Shown: one piece after another, positions 1-7,558 of the stretch | How the letters are laid out: every line of letters begins with the position of its first letter | Numbering within the stretch: the stretch's first letter is position 1 | Assembly: GCA_934725305.1 (NCBI GenBank) | Contig: CAKVBA010000043.1 | Coordinates: 1 to 23,085, forward strand | Source: an uncultured Parabacteroides sp. | GTDB lineage: Bacteria; Bacteroidota; Bacteroidia; Bacteroidales; Tannerellaceae | DNA: 23,085 nucleotides | Direction of reading: 5' to 3' | The notes under the pieces: generated by a model | The model's input: the letters and a program-made list of their open reading frames with translations, nothing else | Told to the model about the DNA's origin: nothing | Databases searched by the model: none | Translations under genes and position numbers: made by a program

Positions 1-48
1 ATCGTTTTTCATAATACGAAGTAAGCAATACTTCTCGAGGATAAAAAA

Positions 49-1407
49 TTATCCCCACGAAAAATCTACTGAACCGTTAGAAGCAGCACCCCAACATGCG
101 TCTTCATTATAAGTTCCATCCGCATTTTTTACCGGAGCTGTCGGGTCGGCAGAGAACACCAAACTCAATGGTGAAGATGTACCAATACCTTGCTTCTGAT
201 TCTGCTGGTCACGGAAACCGTTCTGAGTTGTGAAAGCGATCATCTGCTTAGCACCTAATGTCAACCAGTCATTCACCTGGTGGTTCAAATTGACACGACC
301 TGTGAAACGTTCGAAGTCACTACCAATTACAATACCTTCTGCATTGTTGTAACCCAAACCTACATAGAACTGTGTGCGGTCGTTACCTCCGTTAACTGCC
401 AACTGATGGTTGTGAGTAACAGCAGAACGATATACTTCATCACGCCAGTTTGTATTTGTCTTACCTGAAGGATCATTGAAGAAAATGCCTAAATCGCCAT
501 CTCTATCAATAATAGAATAAGCCTGTTCGCGGTTAGCGGCTTCACCTCTCAAGATATAATAGTTAGAAAGAGCCTCTTTACCATACTGCAGCAATTCAGT
601 TGCATTCATGGGCTCAAACTGCTTAACAGCCATGTTACTCCAACCAACTTCACCATTATAAGATACTTTTGTCTTACCTTTCTTACCAGACTTGGTTGTG
701 ATGATGATAACACCATTAGCAGCACGTGAACCGTACAGAGAAGCTGCTGCAGCATCCTTCAAAACGGTCATACTTTCAATATCGTCCGGGTTCAAAGAGC
801 TCAACAAGCTTGATTGTTTGCCATAATATGCCATATCAGCATCCGACTTAACAGGAACACCATCAATTACATACAACGGAGATTTGCTGGCACTGATAGA
901 ACCGACACCGCGGATATTGATATCACCAGGAGCACCCGGGTCACCTGTGTTAGATGTTACACGTACACCTGACATCTTACCCGAGAGAGCTTTATCCAAT
1001 GATTCTTTTGAACCAGCCACAATGTCTTCTGAACTAACAGCTTTTGCTGAACCGGTAAATGAAGATTTCTTAGCTGTACCATAAGCGACAACCATTACTT
1101 CATCCAATTCTGTTTGTGCGGTATTCAATACCACTTTCATCACATCTTGTACGGGAACTTCGCGAGTTACCATACCCACATAAGAGAACTGTAACATTTT
1201 TGTTGAAGACGGAATTTCCAAAGTAAAAACACCGTCAAAATCTGTCACTGTACCTGTAGTCGTTCCTTTTACAATCACAGAAGCACCAATAATGGGAGCA
1301 TCGTCTTCTGCTGAAATAACAGTACCTGTGACTTTTCTCGTCTGCGCAAGCACCATACCAATTCCTACAAAAAGGAATAGCATTGCTAAAGTTAACTTTT
1401 TCATCAT
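49..1407 (-). CDS. Truncated SusC/RagA-type TonB-linked outer membrane protein
   Basis: N-terminal 452 residues of a SusC-type transporter, which normally runs to about 1000. A signal peptide (MMKKLTLAML...VLAQ) is followed by a carboxypeptidase-D-regulatory-like domain (about residues 25-110, with KGTTTGTVTDFDG and LQFSYVGM) and a TonB plug (about 115-230, with LYVIDGVP, LKDAAAASLYGSRAANGV and IITTKSG). The frame ends at TAA (49-51) just after NGSVDFSWG, early in the barrel. The 48 bases left to the window edge do not read as SusC in any frame I tried. No SusD partner is visible. The frame opens at a GTG at 1413, but ATGATG at 1407/1404 is the likelier start. The first ~120 residues are very close to the SusC at 9059-12187. 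Without a barrel it cannot transport, so it is either a pseudogene or a gene cut by recombination, insertion or assembly. Family call is certain; its state is uncertain. Confidence 0.85.
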   Translation of the reverse strand: MMKKLTLAMLFLFVGIGMVLAQTRKVTGTVISAEDDAPIIGASVIVKGTTTGTVTDFDGVFTLEIPSSTKMLQFSYVGMVTREVPVQDVMKVVLNTAQTELDEVMVVAYGTAKKSSFTGSAKAVSSEDIVAGSKESLDKALSGKMSGVRVTSNTGDPGAPGDINIRGVGSISASKSPLYVIDGVPVKSDADMAYYGKQSSLLSSLNPDDIESMTVLKDAAAASLYGSRAANGVIIITTKSGKKGKTKVSYNGEVGWSNMAVKQFEPMNATELLQYGKEALSNYYILRGEAANREQAYSIIDRDGDLGIFFNDPSGKTNTNWRDEVYRSAVTHNHQLAVNGGNDRTQFYVGLGYNNAEGIVIGSDFERFTGRVNLNHQVNDWLTLGAKQMIAFTTQNGFRDQQNQKQGIGTSSPLSLVFSADPTAPVKNADGTYNEDACWGAASNGSVDFSWG

Positions 1408-1441
1408 AGACACTCTTTTTAGTTAATAATAGTATAGATTA
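1402..1441 (-). promoter_or_regulatory. Conserved leader/start segment of the truncated susC
   Basis: On the minus strand the leader reads AATCTATACTATTATTAA, then an A-rich stretch and AGTGTCTATGATG. It is almost identical to the leader at 6896-6935. The last part (AAAAGAGTGTCTATGATG) also recurs at the third susC (12184-12201). Such conservation in a non-coding leader suggests a shared translation-initiation or RNA-binding site, or recent duplication. Confidence 0.5.
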
Positions 1442-1483
1442 AAAACATCTCGGAAACATTAATCTTTCGACTAATCCATATCG

Positions 1484-1513
1484 CAAATATAACAAATAAA
1501 TTATAAATACAAC
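1484..1513 (-). promoter_or_regulatory. Bacteroides-type promoter of the truncated susC
   Basis: On the minus strand TATATTTG (1484-1491) matches the Bacteroides -7 consensus TAnnTTTG, and GTTG (1510-1513) lies 18 bp upstream as the -33 element. The predicted start is near 1478, giving a leader of about 70 nt. The same 18-bp spacing occurs at both other susC promoters in the window. Confidence 0.6.
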
Positions 1514-1825
1514 GGAATTTCAACACTTTTACACAATAGCCATTAACAGCTGATTTTACGAGAAGAACTATACAGATTAAAGCAATTTACGGTTATAAAG
1601 AAACATATTAACACTATTCCATATATTTATGCTACATATTTCAATCATATCGGTATATAATATTTCACTAACACAATACATGTTTAATAACATACTTCCT
1701 GTTTTTCTCACCTATTTAAACCTTATTTTATATAAATACACGGTATATATATTCACATATATTTAATAAATACACGCATCTTATATTAACAGTACATCAA
1801 AACTTATTATTCCGCCCAAACTATG

Positions 1826-1941
1826 AAATTTAAGCCTTGCCCATAAATACAAGGGAAAGACTGTAAAAGAGAATGATTGTATAATTATGCACTATTCACC
1901 TCCTTTATGCATCCGGATAGGATAAAAGTGTTAGTTTCTCC
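1826..1941. repeat. Upstream block shared with 7273-7391 (copy 1)
   Basis: Aligns along its length with the region upstream of the next susC. Shared segments include TTGCCCAT(A/G)AATACAAG, GTATAATTATGCAC, TTTATGCA(T/C)CC and ATAAAAG followed by TAGTT. It lies about 420 bp before the coding start. It may be a regulatory element, an RNA gene or residue of duplication; no function is recognisable. Confidence 0.55.
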
Positions 1942-2035
1942 ACTGGAAACAGATAACAACTCTATTTTGGGAAAAGTCCGACATCTTCTTCCGGACAGCT
2001 TGACGGAACTTTTGGGAGAAAGTCAATTGACTTTC
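1925..2035. repeat. Degenerate ~22-bp-period quasi-palindrome cluster
   Basis: Short dyads separated by A- or T-rich spacers, for example TAGTTTCTCC near 1932, TAACAACTCT near 1954, GTCCGACA near 1976 and GCTTGACG near 1998, plus the perfect palindrome AGTCAATTGACT (2021-2032). The first four keep 22-bp phase but match each other weakly. It sits just beyond the susD terminator, like the clearer arrays at 7376-7436 and 13308-13505. Confidence 0.35.
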
Positions 2036-2076
2036 TTTTTCACTGACGCCTAAAAAGCAGTGTATCATCACAACTT

Positions 2077-2116
2077 AAGGGGCTGAATCAAAACAACCGC
2101 TTTGATTCAGCCCCTT
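2077..2116 (-). terminator. Terminator hairpin of the susC/susD operon
   Basis: A perfect 16-bp inverted repeat (2077-2092 with 2101-2116; core GGGGCTGAATCAAA) with an 8-nt loop, 80 bp past the susD stop. It is symmetric enough to work in both directions. Its sequence is nearly the same as the terminators at 7478-7518 and 13688-13724. Confidence 0.8.
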
Positions 2117-2195
2117 TTATAATGTACCAGTATTAGTAAATACAACGTTACTGTTTACAATACTGACGCACCGTCCTGCTATTCACATAGCACTA

Positions 2196-3656
2196 TTAAT
2201 TATTGTCTTTTACATCCCACCATACACGGGTGTCAAAATCATCAGCTCCCTGTGCACTGATAGCCGCTTTGTAATTATCAAGATTTGTCGTATAATCATC
2301 CGGATAATAAACTCGGCGATACGGAACATGAGTTACAGTAGCTGACGGACCCGGTTTCAATGCCGGCACATTCAGACGACGCCAATCAGACCAAGCTTCA
2401 ACTCCGTCTTGCATATAGTTGGCCAACCAACGCTGCATGGCAATCTTATCAATCTTTTGAGCCGCTGAACCGGTGAAGGCAATGTCGGCCTGTGCACAAT
2501 AGGTATCCAACTTGTCGCCTAACGCATGCTGATCAAACGACGCTTTGATACCTGCCTTATACAGCTCTTCGGCATCGGCATTGATCCAACCTCTGACTGC
2601 GGCCTCGGCCTCGATCAACAGGATATGAGAGGGAGAAATCACCACGATCGGTGAGTTCTGCTGATAATAATTTTCATGGAAGAATGCCTGATCAGTGTAT
2701 TTTACAACGTCTGACTGCAATATACCAAACGGCACACCCGCATAGTCGCCTTTAGAGTTTGGCACAGCATACGCCTCGACACGAGGATCGTTGTAAGCCA
2801 GCAACTGGTCCAAAATAGTCTTTGACGGAGCAAAGTCTTTACGCTTGCCTACCTGGATATTATCATACAGCGGATTCTCGTTGGCTGTCTCCATCAAGAA
2901 CTTATACTGAAGCATCTCTTCGTTATCCTTCATACCGCCATCGGCATAAGCCTTGGCAAAACGAGCCTTACCAACTTCCGGAGCCACATCTGAAAGTTTG
3001 ATAGCCATCATCATACGCAAAGAGGCATTCAGCTTCTTCCACTTGGCGATGTCACCGGCATACAGAATGTCATAGACTTTATCCAATGTGCCTGACTCAT
3101 CAAACTGAGCATAAGATTCGGTCAACTCCTTATCCAGATCTTCATAGATAAATTCCTGAGTGTCATACTTCGGAGTAAACAGCTCACTGTCACCCTTCAA
3201 TGCCTCGGAATAGGGAATCATACCCATAATGTCGGTCAAGTGCATATAGTAATAGGCACGCAACGTACGAGCAGCTGCTATCTGATTGGCTGAACTTCCC
3301 AACAAAGTTACATTCGACTGGTCACGAGTTGCATCGTCTTTATTCAGAGCGATAATGGTCTCCAGGTTCTTGATATATTCATAATAGTAAGGACCGGTAT
3401 TGAAGTCCGTGATACTATAGTTTGAATACTGGATATTCTGACGCTCTGACAGATATTGCGGAAACAGCTGTGTCCAAGGATTATAATTCGCATTATAGGC
3501 AAAATGATAGATATGCTTACATGCATAGGTAAACATAAATCTTGTTTCCGGCTTCGACGGATTGTTGGGATCTTCATTGATATCGCCAAAATCACTACAA
3601 CTGTTCATTGTCAACAACCCGATAAGGAAAATAGCTAATAACTTTATCTTTTTCAT
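2196..3656 (-). CDS. SusD/RagB-like nutrient-binding lipoprotein (SusD-like_2 type)
   Basis: Surface lipoprotein of 486 residues, the lid of a SusCD importer that captures substrate above the SusC barrel. A lipoprotein signal (MKKIKLLAIFLIGLLTMNSC) puts the lipidated cysteine at residue 20, followed by SDFGD, an acidic stretch like the Bacteroides surface-export signal. FGDINEDPNNPS just after it, and HILLIEAEAAVRGW in the C-terminal part, are typical of the SusD-like_2 branch (PF12771) and not of classical SusD. TPR-like helices dominate. It starts 20 bp after the susC stop and is followed by a terminator, so the two form one operon. The frame extends to a TTG at 3662, but ATG at 3656 is preferred. 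Substrate unknown. Confidence 0.9.
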   Translation of the reverse strand: MKKIKLLAIFLIGLLTMNSCSDFGDINEDPNNPSKPETRFMFTYACKHIYHFAYNANYNPWTQLFPQYLSERQNIQYSNYSITDFNTGPYYYEYIKNLETIIALNKDDATRDQSNVTLLGSSANQIAAARTLRAYYYMHLTDIMGMIPYSEALKGDSELFTPKYDTQEFIYEDLDKELTESYAQFDESGTLDKVYDILYAGDIAKWKKLNASLRMMMAIKLSDVAPEVGKARFAKAYADGGMKDNEEMLQYKFLMETANENPLYDNIQVGKRKDFAPSKTILDQLLAYNDPRVEAYAVPNSKGDYAGVPFGILQSDVVKYTDQAFFHENYYQQNSPIVVISPSHILLIEAEAAVRGWINADAEELYKAGIKASFDQHALGDKLDTYCAQADIAFTGSAAQKIDKIAMQRWLANYMQDGVEAWSDWRRLNVPALKPGPSATVTHVPYRRVYYPDDYTTNLDNYKAAISAQGADDFDTRVWWDVKDNN

Positions 3657-3676
3657 ATTCAATCCGAATCTTTAAA

Positions 3677-6600
3677 TTAGAATGTAAGATTAACCGTAAA
3701 ACCAAAAGTACGAGCAGAAGCAGCCTGACCGCCTTCAGAGAAACTATAAGAAGCACCACCCATTTCTGACGGGTCCATATTAGGAACGGCAGAATAGATC
3801 AACCATGGATTCTGGGCAACGAAAGAGACACTGGCCTTTTTCACGCCACAATTCATACGCTGCAAGAAGGCTGACGGCACGTCATAACCTATTGACAATT
3901 CGCGCATCTTCAGATAGCTTGCATCATATACATAGTCTTCCCAAACCAAGCTCTTACGGCTTTGGTAGTAATAGTTGGCATCCACGTAAGCTGTTGTCGG
4001 AGTATATGTACCATCGGCATTCTGAACCACACCGTCAACACGTACACCACCACCGTTTGCCACGCTCGAACGAATCGGGTTACCCTTGTCATTCAATCCG
4101 GTTGTTGATGCAAGCAAACCTGAACCTTCACCAAACATATTGGTTGCAGAGGCGATACATCCACCTACCTGGAAGTCGAAAGAAGCACCTAAGTGGAAGT
4201 CTTTGAAACGAAGAGTTGTAGAGAAACCACCGGTCAAGTCGGGCTGGATATTACCCAACTCTTCCTGAGCTGTTGTATTCAATAACGGAGCATACTGTCC
4301 CAACGGATGGTTAGCATTGCCACGGTCGCTCAAGATTATACGGCCTTGCGGATCTCTCTTCCAAGTAGAACCACGGATCACACCGATAGGTTCGCCCACT
4401 TCGGCATAAGAATATACGCGAGAACTCCAAGATCTCCAATAGATCTGATACTTATCAACACCCTCTGCCAACTCTTCCAAGGTGTTGCGGTTGCGAGAAA
4501 CGTTGGCATTCAATTCCCATGTCCAATTCTTCAAGTCGATGATGCGTCCACCCAAAGAGAGCTCAATACCACGGTTGCGAATCAGACCGGCATTCATCTT
4601 ACGGCTTCTGTAACCACTGGCCGGTGTTGTATTCACATTAATAATCTGGTCTTTTGAATCTCTGTTATAGAAGTTGAAATCACCCCAGAAGCGATCATTA
4701 AACAGACGGAACTCTGTACCGATTTCGTAAGAGGTAGAGATTGTCGGTTTAATATAAGGATCACGCAAGTTGGTGTCATTCCACATATTTGACAACTGTC
4801 CATATTTAATCAATGAGCTACCACTCTTTACGCGATAGATTGGATAGACATTATACGGACTCATAGTAGAACCTACCTGAGCCATAGAAGCACGCAATTT
4901 CCAGAAGCTCAACCAAGGAGTAGAATCTTTAAGCCAGTTGCTGGCGATGGCAGCAACAGAAGCACCTCCATACAGGAAGCTGTTCTTATCGGGATGCAAT
5001 GTTGAAGTCCAGTCGTTACGCAATGAGAAGTCAACATAATAGGTATTGTCCCAACCCACAGTTGCTGTACCATATACACTTCTATCGTGCTGCTTGCGGA
5101 CAGTTGAGCTACCACCCGGCAGACCGGAAGAGGCGGCTGTATTGAAGAAACCATTCATAAAGATACCGTCACGAGTAAAGGCATCTACCGTATCCAAGTC
5201 ATACTGACGGTCTTCAAAGAAGAGGGCTGCATCTAATGACAATTTCTCATTCAGGAAATGATCGTTCCATGTAACTCTGCCCTGTGTCTGAATATCAGAT
5301 AACTGGCTTTGTGTCTGGCTATATTCTGAAACCTGACCCAAAATATTCTGCGGCAGGCGAAGTTCATATTTATAATTACGCAAGTTTCCATTGACGCGGA
5401 TACCGGCTTTCAGGTTTTTCCAAATCTGCAACTCTGCATCACCGCTGAACACATGCCACTGATAAGTTTCGTCGCGGCTAACCTGTTCAAACAAAGCGTA
5501 TGGGTTGTCATGGAACTGAGGATTCAAGTTTGTCGGGCTGACAATATTCCAAGAACGGAAGGTACCGTCGGGGCGTATATAGTTTTCCTTCAGATCTTTC
5601 AGATTAACGTTGGTATGTCCAAACTGCTGATAAGAATACAACGCGTTACCCAATGACTGATAACCTTCTGCTGCTGCATTGTGGTTACGGCGATAGGTAT
5701 ATTTATAGTCTAATGACACACGCAAGCGATCGATGGGCTTGAAAGAGGTACGTGCCGACAAGAAGCGACGTGATGCACTACTGTTCGGAGTAATACCGGT
5801 ACGTGATACATTAGAGAAAGAAATACGGCTGGCATGATCCTTTTCCGACTTAGCAAAAGCCACATTGGTTGTATTGCTCAAACCGGTTCTGAACAGATCA
5901 TACAAATCCATTTGAGGTGTCCACTTGGCTGTCTGACCAAAACGTGGATCGGTGTTGTCCCATGCATACCAAGGTGCATACGTACGTCCATCCAACTTAG
6001 GACCCCAGCTGGCATCATTGGCATAGTCGTAGTAGCTCACGCCGTCCATCTGGGCCAAATAGGGAGCATGTATTTCGGAGTCATATTTGAAGACCGGCAT
6101 TTCTGCATCGGCTCCCATATAACCGCCACCATACTCTTTCTGCATATCATAAGGAATATAAGCTTTATCCCAAGCTATCGTGTGGCTCACGGTAATCTCG
6201 CTGTAAGAACCCTTTTCGCCACCTTTTGTTGTAATGATGATGGCACCATTACCACCGCGTGCACCATACAGAGCGGTTGCTGCCGGACCTTTCAACACAT
6301 TGACGGATGCTACATCGTCCATGTTCAAAGCCATATTATTAGAGATAACACCATCTATCACATAAATAGGTTCGTTACCGCCGGCTTCTGTCAATGAAGA
6401 TGTACCACGAAGCACAATCTTACCGGGATCGAAGGTTGCACCTGAAGAACCTAAGAAACGTACACCTGATACTTTACCCACCAAGGCATTGTTCAAATCT
6501 GTTTGGCGTGCCTGTGACAAATCATCTGCCTTAATCTGCTGTGTGGCGTAACCCAATGATTTCTGCTTACGGGTCAAACCCTGAGCCGTTACAACCACCT

Positions 6601-6901
6601 CTTCCAAATCTTGTGTGTCAGACTGCAAAATCACCTTGACGTGAGACTTGACCGCAACGTCTTGTGAGTTCATGCCGACATAAGAAATCTGCAAGATTTT
6701 TCCATCTTCCGGAACCTCAAGAATAAACTTACCATCGAGATCCGTTACTGTACCGACCGTAGTTCCCTTCACAACAATGGAAGCTCCGATAACCGGTTGA
6801 CCATCATCACCCGTAACAGTACCTGTGACTTTCTTTGACTGGGCCATCACACTTGTACCCACACAAAGACATAGCATCGCTAATGTTAACTTTTTCATCA
6901 T
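3677..6901 (-). CDS. SusC/RagA-type TonB-linked outer membrane transporter
   Basis: Complete SusC transporter of about 1074 residues. It pairs with the SusD-like lipoprotein downstream and moves bound substrate across the outer membrane using TonB energy. Order: signal peptide (MMKKLTLAMLCLCV...VMAQ), regulatory-like beta domain (about 23-105; KGTTVGTVTDLDG, LQISYVGM), EEVVVTAQGLTRKQKSLGYA, plug (about 120-250; EPIYVIDGV, LKGPAATALYGARGGNGAIIITT), then a 22-strand barrel ending in NLTF with the C-terminal Phe used for barrel assembly. The frame stays open to 7027, but that extension covers the promoter at 6988-7017, so it is not translated. ATGATG at 6901/6898 matches the other susC starts; ATG at 6916 is an alternative. 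The plug-linker motif differs from the other two SusCs, matching its different SusD partner. Confidence 0.93.
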   Translation of the reverse strand: MMKKLTLAMLCLCVGTSVMAQSKKVTGTVTGDDGQPVIGASIVVKGTTVGTVTDLDGKFILEVPEDGKILQISYVGMNSQDVAVKSHVKVILQSDTQDLEEVVVTAQGLTRKQKSLGYATQQIKADDLSQARQTDLNNALVGKVSGVRFLGSSGATFDPGKIVLRGTSSLTEAGGNEPIYVIDGVISNNMALNMDDVASVNVLKGPAATALYGARGGNGAIIITTKGGEKGSYSEITVSHTIAWDKAYIPYDMQKEYGGGYMGADAEMPVFKYDSEIHAPYLAQMDGVSYYDYANDASWGPKLDGRTYAPWYAWDNTDPRFGQTAKWTPQMDLYDLFRTGLSNTTNVAFAKSEKDHASRISFSNVSRTGITPNSSASRRFLSARTSFKPIDRLRVSLDYKYTYRRNHNAAAEGYQSLGNALYSYQQFGHTNVNLKDLKENYIRPDGTFRSWNIVSPTNLNPQFHDNPYALFEQVSRDETYQWHVFSGDAELQIWKNLKAGIRVNGNLRNYKYELRLPQNILGQVSEYSQTQSQLSDIQTQGRVTWNDHFLNEKLSLDAALFFEDRQYDLDTVDAFTRDGIFMNGFFNTAASSGLPGGSSTVRKQHDRSVYGTATVGWDNTYYVDFSLRNDWTSTLHPDKNSFLYGGASVAAIASNWLKDSTPWLSFWKLRASMAQVGSTMSPYNVYPIYRVKSGSSLIKYGQLSNMWNDTNLRDPYIKPTISTSYEIGTEFRLFNDRFWGDFNFYNRDSKDQIINVNTTPASGYRSRKMNAGLIRNRGIELSLGGRIIDLKNWTWELNANVSRNRNTLEELAEGVDKYQIYWRSWSSRVYSYAEVGEPIGVIRGSTWKRDPQGRIILSDRGNANHPLGQYAPLLNTTAQEELGNIQPDLTGGFSTTLRFKDFHLGASFDFQVGGCIASATNMFGEGSGLLASTTGLNDKGNPIRSSVANGGGVRVDGVVQNADGTYTPTTAYVDANYYYQSRKSLVWEDYVYDASYLKMRELSIGYDVPSAFLQRMNCGVKKASVSFVAQNPWLIYSAVPNMDPSEMGGASYSFSEGGQAASARTFGFTVNLTF

Positions 6902-6935
6902 AGACACTTTTTTCATTAATAATAGTATAGATTTA
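6896..6935 (-). promoter_or_regulatory. Conserved leader/start segment of the second susC
   Basis: Minus-strand leader beginning AATCTATACTATTATTAA and ending AGTGTCTATGATG, nearly identical to 1402-1441. It also decides the start: ATGATG keeps the same distance to the conserved leader in all three susC genes. Confidence 0.5.
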
Positions 6936-6987
6936 AAATACGTCTTCCGCTTTCTGTAATGCGAATCGTTTTGATTAACATGTTTTG

Positions 6988-7017
6988 CAAACATAATGAA
7001 TAATTTACAAAAGCAAT
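6988..7017 (-). promoter_or_regulatory. Bacteroides-type promoter of the second susC
   Basis: Minus strand: TATGTTTG (6988-6995) as the -7 element, then 18 bp, then ATTG (7014-7017) as the -33 element. The predicted start near 6982 gives a leader of about 80 nt. It lies inside the long open frame, which argues against any start upstream of 6982. Confidence 0.55.
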
Positions 7018-7272
7018 GGAAAATCAAGGTTTTTTATACAACTGCAAAGCACACGCCCAAAACCGAACAGATAAGAATAATTTTGATTAATATAGTAACA
7101 ACTATATACTATATCAATCACTTATATTTTATTTCTTAATTATTTCATCACAGACAACGCATCTGCATAATACATGTTTGACAACACATTCCCCGTTTTA
7201 TTGCCAAAAAACTCTATTTTATAACAATATCATTCATATATAATGGGAAAATATTCTTCTTCCTGAACAATG

Positions 7273-7391
7273 ATATTTAGGCTTTGCCCATGAATACAAG
7301 TGAAAGATTACCGGGGAAAATGCTGTATAATTATGCACCGTTTATTATATTTATGCACCCTTATAGATAGAATAAAAGGGATAGTTACTCC
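7273..7391. repeat. Upstream block shared with 1826-1941 (copy 2)
   Basis: Partner of 1826-1941. Both contain TTTGCCCAT or TTGCCCAT, GTATAATTATGCAC, a second TTTATGCAYCC about 20 bp later and an ATAAAAG segment leading into the 22-bp units. It lies about 400 bp before the susC start. Confidence 0.55.
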
Positions 7392-7436
7392 GTCCGGATT
7401 GGGTAGGAACCCATTTTCTACCGGATAATGACCCAT
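7376..7436. repeat. Three-unit 22-bp periodic array
   Basis: The cores TAGTTACT, TAGGAACC and TAATGACC start at 7382, 7404 and 7426, exactly 22 bp apart, with AT-rich spacers (CCATTTT). The middle unit, GGGTAGGAACCC, is nearly identical to units in the long array at 13308-13505. It lies 42 bp beyond the susD terminator. Confidence 0.6.
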
Positions 7437-7477
7437 TTTGAGTGTATATATATAAATGTATATTCTGACAAACGTTT

Positions 7478-7518
7478 AAAGGGCTGCATCAAAACAGTTG
7501 TTTTTGACACAGCCCTTT
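7478..7518 (-). terminator. Terminator of the first susC/susD operon
   Basis: A 17-bp stem (7478-7494 with 7502-7518) around a 7-nt loop. Read from the minus strand every position pairs, two as G-U wobbles; from the plus strand those two become mismatches. This supports minus-strand use, after the susD gene that ends at 7559. The sequence belongs to the AGGGCTG...ATCAAAA family also seen at 2077 and 13688. Confidence 0.8.
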
Positions 7519-7558
7519 TATTATAATGAACCCTAAGGTTTCGCTCTACAAAAATGTA

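Larger units (their letters stand above)
1414..2195. other. 782-bp AT-rich intergenic region between susD and the truncated susC
   Basis: No credible gene here. From right to left it holds the susD terminator (2077-2116), a degenerate set of about 22-bp quasi-palindromic units (1925-2035), a block shared with the next susC upstream region (1826-1941), a TACATGTTT motif (1677-1685) and the susC promoter (1484-1513). The remainder is very AT-rich with no recognisable signal. Confidence 0.6.
6902..7558. other. 657-bp intergenic region upstream of the second susC
   Basis: No gene beyond the non-credible extension of the susC frame. It contains the upstream susD terminator (7478-7518), three 22-bp units (7376-7436), the shared block (7273-7391), TACATGTTTG (7171-7180) and the susC promoter (6988-7017). 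Order and spacing mirror 1414-2195. Confidence 0.6.

Noticed and set aside
1414..2195. Invertible promoter controlling susC
   Set aside because: I looked for inverted repeats flanking the promoter, as in Bacteroides phase-variable loci, and saw none at suitable distances; no recombinase gene is present.
5834..6397. 187-codon plus-strand open frame opposite susC (similar ones at 10400-11047, 15197-15727 and others)
   Set aside because: These are antisense shadows of well-supported genes, without start signals, domains or neighbours of their own.
6902..7027. N-terminal extension of the second SusC to 7027
   Set aside because: It would place 42 extra residues before a perfect signal peptide, and the segment holds the predicted promoter and leader.
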